From positions 392,312 to 456,311 of the forward strand of contig NZ_WTCR01000003.1 of the NCBI RefSeq assembly GCF_009795715.1: a stretch of DNA of 64,000 nt, read 5' to 3'. Position 1 is the first letter of the stretch, and each line of letters opens with the position of its first letter. The notes beneath the pieces were generated by a model. The model ran no database searches and had not been told where the DNA came from. It worked only from the letters and a program-made list of their open reading frames with translations. A program made the position numbers and the translations under genes. This DNA is from Labilibaculum euxinicum. Lineage in GTDB: Bacteria; Bacteroidota; Bacteroidia; Bacteroidales; Marinifilaceae. Of this stretch, positions 61,944 to 64,000 are shown piece after piece.

Positions 61944-64000
61944 TTACTCCTTTATTATTCGATATGTTGTATTGTTGATTTTGATGATATAGATTCCGTT
62001 GTCAAGATTGCTAATGTCAATAATACTATTAATAACCTTTCCATTTGAAACCATTGATCCTGTTATGTTATAAATTTTATACACTTTAGCGCAAAAGTTC
62101 TTGTCAATATTTATTAATCCGGATGTTGGGTTTGGCCATGCAGATTTAAAAGTATTAATTGTAGGGGTGATGGATGTAGTAGCATCAATCGTCAGTGTTC
62201 CATCAAAATATGAGAATGTATAGTTGTTGTCAGTACCTCCTGATACAGTAATTTGGTAGTTGCCAACGTTACTGCTTTGTTTGGCAGTACATTGAGCAGT
62301 AGGTGGTGTATCTAAGTCCGTTTCGTTGTCCGTACCCACAAATCCCGAGTAAGCAACGGTGAAGACAGGATTCTCTTCACCGTAATTCTTGACCTTGTCG
62401 TCCGCAGTGGCAGATAACGTAGCTTTGTTAACGGTGAGTGTACCAGCGTTGTAGCTAAAAGTATAATTGTTATCCGTACCTCCTTCAACGCCAATGCTAT
62501 AATCTCCTGCATTGCTCGACGCAGTAGCCACCGAAGCAGTAGGTGGTGTATCTAAGTCCGTTTCGTTGTCCGTACCCACAAATCCCGAGTAAGCAACGGT
62601 GAAGACAGGATTCTCTTCACCGTAATTCTTGACCTTGTCGTCCGCAGTGGCAGATAACGTAGCTTTGTTAACGGTGAGTGTACCAGCGTTGTAGCTAAAA
62701 GTATAATTGTTATCCGTACCTCCTTCAACGCCAATGCTATAATCTCCTGCATTGCTCGACGCAGTAGCCACCGAAGCAGTAGGTGGTGTATCTAAGTCTG
62801 ACTCGTTGTCCGTACCCACAAATCCGGAGTAAGCAACAGTAAAAGTAGGATTGGTTTCACCGTAATTCTTGACCTTGTCGTCCGCAACAGCAGATAACGT
62901 AGCTTTATTAACGATGAGTGTACCAGCGTTGTAGCTAAAAGTATAATTGTTATCCGTACCTCCTTCAACGCCAATGCTATAATCTCCTGCATTGCTCGAC
63001 GCAGTAGCCACCGAAGAAGCAGTAGGTGGTGTATCTAAGTCCGTTTCGTTGTCCGTACCCACAAATCCGGAGTAAGAAACAGTAAAAGTAGGATTGGTTT
63101 CACCGTAATTCTTGACCTTGTCGTCCGCAGTGGCAGATAAAGAAGCTTTAGCCACTGTCACATTTATATTTTCGGCAACCGTATTGTAATTACTTGCATT
63201 TGTTGGGGTAAATGTTAAATCAGCACTGTAAGTTCCAGCATTAGGAGTAATGGTATTATCATCATAGGCAAAGCTTCCGGCTACAGATGCTGTACCACCG
63301 CTTAATGTAGCCAATGACAGGTTTTCACCATAAGTTATTCCTGTTGCTGCAGGCCAAACGGTAACTGTTGGTGTTGCTTTAGCCACTGTCACATTTATAT
63401 TTTCGGCAACTGTATTGTAATTACTTGCATTTGTTGGGGTAAATGTCAAATCAGCACTGTAAGTTCCAGCATTAGGAGTAATGGTATTATCATCATAGGC
63501 AAAGCTTCCGGCTACAGATGCTGTACCACCGCTTAATGTAGCCAATGACAGGTTTTCACCATAAGTGATTCCTGTTGCTGCAGGCCAAACGGTAACTGTT
63601 GGTGTTGCTTTAGCCACTGTCACATTTATATTTTCGGCAACTGTATTGTAATTACTTGCATTTGTTGGGGTAAATGTTAAATCAGCACCGTAAGTTCCAG
63701 CATTAGGAGTAATGGTATTATCATCATAGGCAAAGCTTCCGGCTACAGATGCTGTACCACCGCTTAATGTAGCCAATGACAGGTTTTCACCATAAGTGAT
63801 TCCTGTTGCTGCAGGCCAAACGGTAACTGTTGGTGTTGCTTTAGCCACTGTCACATTTATATTTTCGGCAACTGTATTGTAATTACTTGCATTTGTTGGG
63901 GTAAATGTTAAATCAGCACCGTAAGTTCCAGCATTAGGAGTAATGGTATTATCATCATAGGCAAAGCTTCCGGCTACAGATGCTGTACCACCGCTTAATG
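61944..64000 (-). CDS. Repetitive T9SS surface protein with MBG/Ig-like repeats, C-terminal part (5' end outside window)
   Basis: The frame runs to the window edge, so only the last 685 residues are visible. Reading from the N-terminal side: a partial and three full 77-residue repeats (ATPTVTVWPAATGITYGENLSLATLSGG to VAENINVTVAK), then four 80-residue MBG-type repeats (SATADDKVKNYGETNPTFTV, GFVGTDNETDLDTPPTA, NNYTFSYNAGTLTVNKA). Last comes a type IX secretion sorting domain (WPNPTSGLINIDKNF to NGIYIIKINNTTYRIIKE). It is probably a long cell-surface or matrix protein, perhaps an adhesin; no catalytic domain is visible. An internal ATG at 63854 would be a false start, as the repeat continues upstream. 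Confidence 0.88.
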   Translation of the reverse strand, partial: LSGGTASVAGSFAYDDNTITPNAGTYGADLTFTPTNASNYNTVAENINVTVAKATPTVTVWPAATGITYGENLSLATLSGGTASVAGSFAYDDNTITPNAGTYGADLTFTPTNASNYNTVAENINVTVAKATPTVTVWPAATGITYGENLSLATLSGGTASVAGSFAYDDNTITPNAGTYSADLTFTPTNASNYNTVAENINVTVAKATPTVTVWPAATGITYGENLSLATLSGGTASVAGSFAYDDNTITPNAGTYSADLTFTPTNASNYNTVAENINVTVAKASLSATADDKVKNYGETNPTFTVSYSGFVGTDNETDLDTPPTASSVATASSNAGDYSIGVEGGTDNNYTFSYNAGTLIVNKATLSAVADDKVKNYGETNPTFTVAYSGFVGTDNESDLDTPPTASVATASSNAGDYSIGVEGGTDNNYTFSYNAGTLTVNKATLSATADDKVKNYGEENPVFTVAYSGFVGTDNETDLDTPPTASVATASSNAGDYSIGVEGGTDNNYTFSYNAGTLTVNKATLSATADDKVKNYGEENPVFTVAYSGFVGTDNETDLDTPPTAQCTAKQSSNVGNYQITVSGGTDNNYTFSYFDGTLTIDATTSITPTINTFKSAWPNPTSGLINIDKNFCAKVYKIYNITGSMVSNGKVINSIIDISNLDNGIYIIKINNTTYRIIKE
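62186..63150 (-). repeat. Four tandem MBG-type repeats, 240-bp period
   Basis: Four copies of an 80-codon unit lie within the T9SS protein gene. The segments 62295-62558 and 62535-62798 are identical over 264 bases, showing a very recent duplication or gene conversion. The outer copies differ more; the C-terminal-most has diverged (TAQCTAKQSSNVGNYQITVSG). Confidence 0.9.
63151..64000 (-). repeat. Tandem Ig-like repeats, 231-bp period
   Basis: The motif GCCACTGTCACATTTATATT recurs at 63151, 63382, 63613 and 63844, exactly 231 bp (77 codons) apart. Three full copies and one partial copy cut by the window edge are visible, differing at only a few positions. Confidence 0.93.

Noticed and set aside
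62186..64000. Regular direct repeats suggesting a CRISPR-like array
   Set aside because: Units are 240 and 231 bp, contiguous and in frame, and encode MBG/Ig-like protein repeats; there are no unique spacers.

Overview
The window comes from an AT-rich genome of the phylum Bacteroidota, most likely a marine, fermentative, anaerobic or facultative member near the Marinilabiliales/Bacteroidales. The evidence is a SusC/SusD pair under an ECF sigma/FecR system, type IX secretion (T9SS) C-terminal sorting domains, lipoproteins with acidic export signals, Bacteroidota-type promoters (TTTG, then TAnnTTTG) with few Shine-Dalgarno sequences, an [FeFe]-hydrogenase, butyrate kinase and citrate lyase. The lineage below phylum is inference. 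No tRNA, rRNA, CRISPR array or intact insertion sequence was seen.

Layout. (1) 1-13272: the tail of an ECF sigma factor, FecR anti-sigma, SusC, SusD, a LamG surface lipoprotein, a secreted C10 cysteine peptidase with LamG and a T9SS tail, a secreted Ntn-hydrolase and a glutamine-amidotransferase-like lipoprotein. It is built like a polysaccharide utilisation locus but carries peptide/amide hydrolases and no glycosidase. (2) 13273-19487: a complete citrate lyase operon citD-citE-citF-citXG-citC, with a palindrome over its probable promoter and no transporter. (3) 19500-22277, minus strand: a PQ-loop membrane protein, then an Hpt / STAS / receiver-PP2C partner-switching set. (4) 22605-32179: a TPR/beta-propeller envelope protein, gcvT, the serine cluster serC-serA-DUF1015, and a MacB/FtsX-type permease. 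(5) 32259-39279: a TetR-controlled exporter operon (TetR, TolC-like, HlyD-like lipoprotein, two ABC ATPases, two ABC-2 permeases), organised like E. coli cecR-ybhGFSR but with YbhF split in two. (6) 39512-47831: class III cyclase, serine beta-lactamase-like hydrolase, butyrate kinase and a trimeric HydCBA hydrogenase. (7) 47908-52064, minus strand: kdsA, rarA and a TPR protein. (8) 52235-56448: cytidylate kinase-like protein, C1B peptidase, small outer-membrane barrel, and a cyclic-nucleotide-binding histidine kinase. (9) 56550-61315: a periplasmic-sensor histidine kinase, an NtrC-type regulator and a LUD-domain gene preceded by a clear sigma-54 promoter and an upstream palindrome; together these look like a complete local circuit. 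(10) 61944-64000, minus strand: the C-terminal part of a highly repetitive T9SS surface protein that runs off the window.

Metabolically the window suggests fermentation with H2 and butyrate output plus possible citrate cleavage, alongside surface capture of peptides or amides. Several start codons were moved downstream of the longest open frame because the extensions overlap terminators, promoters or hairpins, or lie outside family homology.
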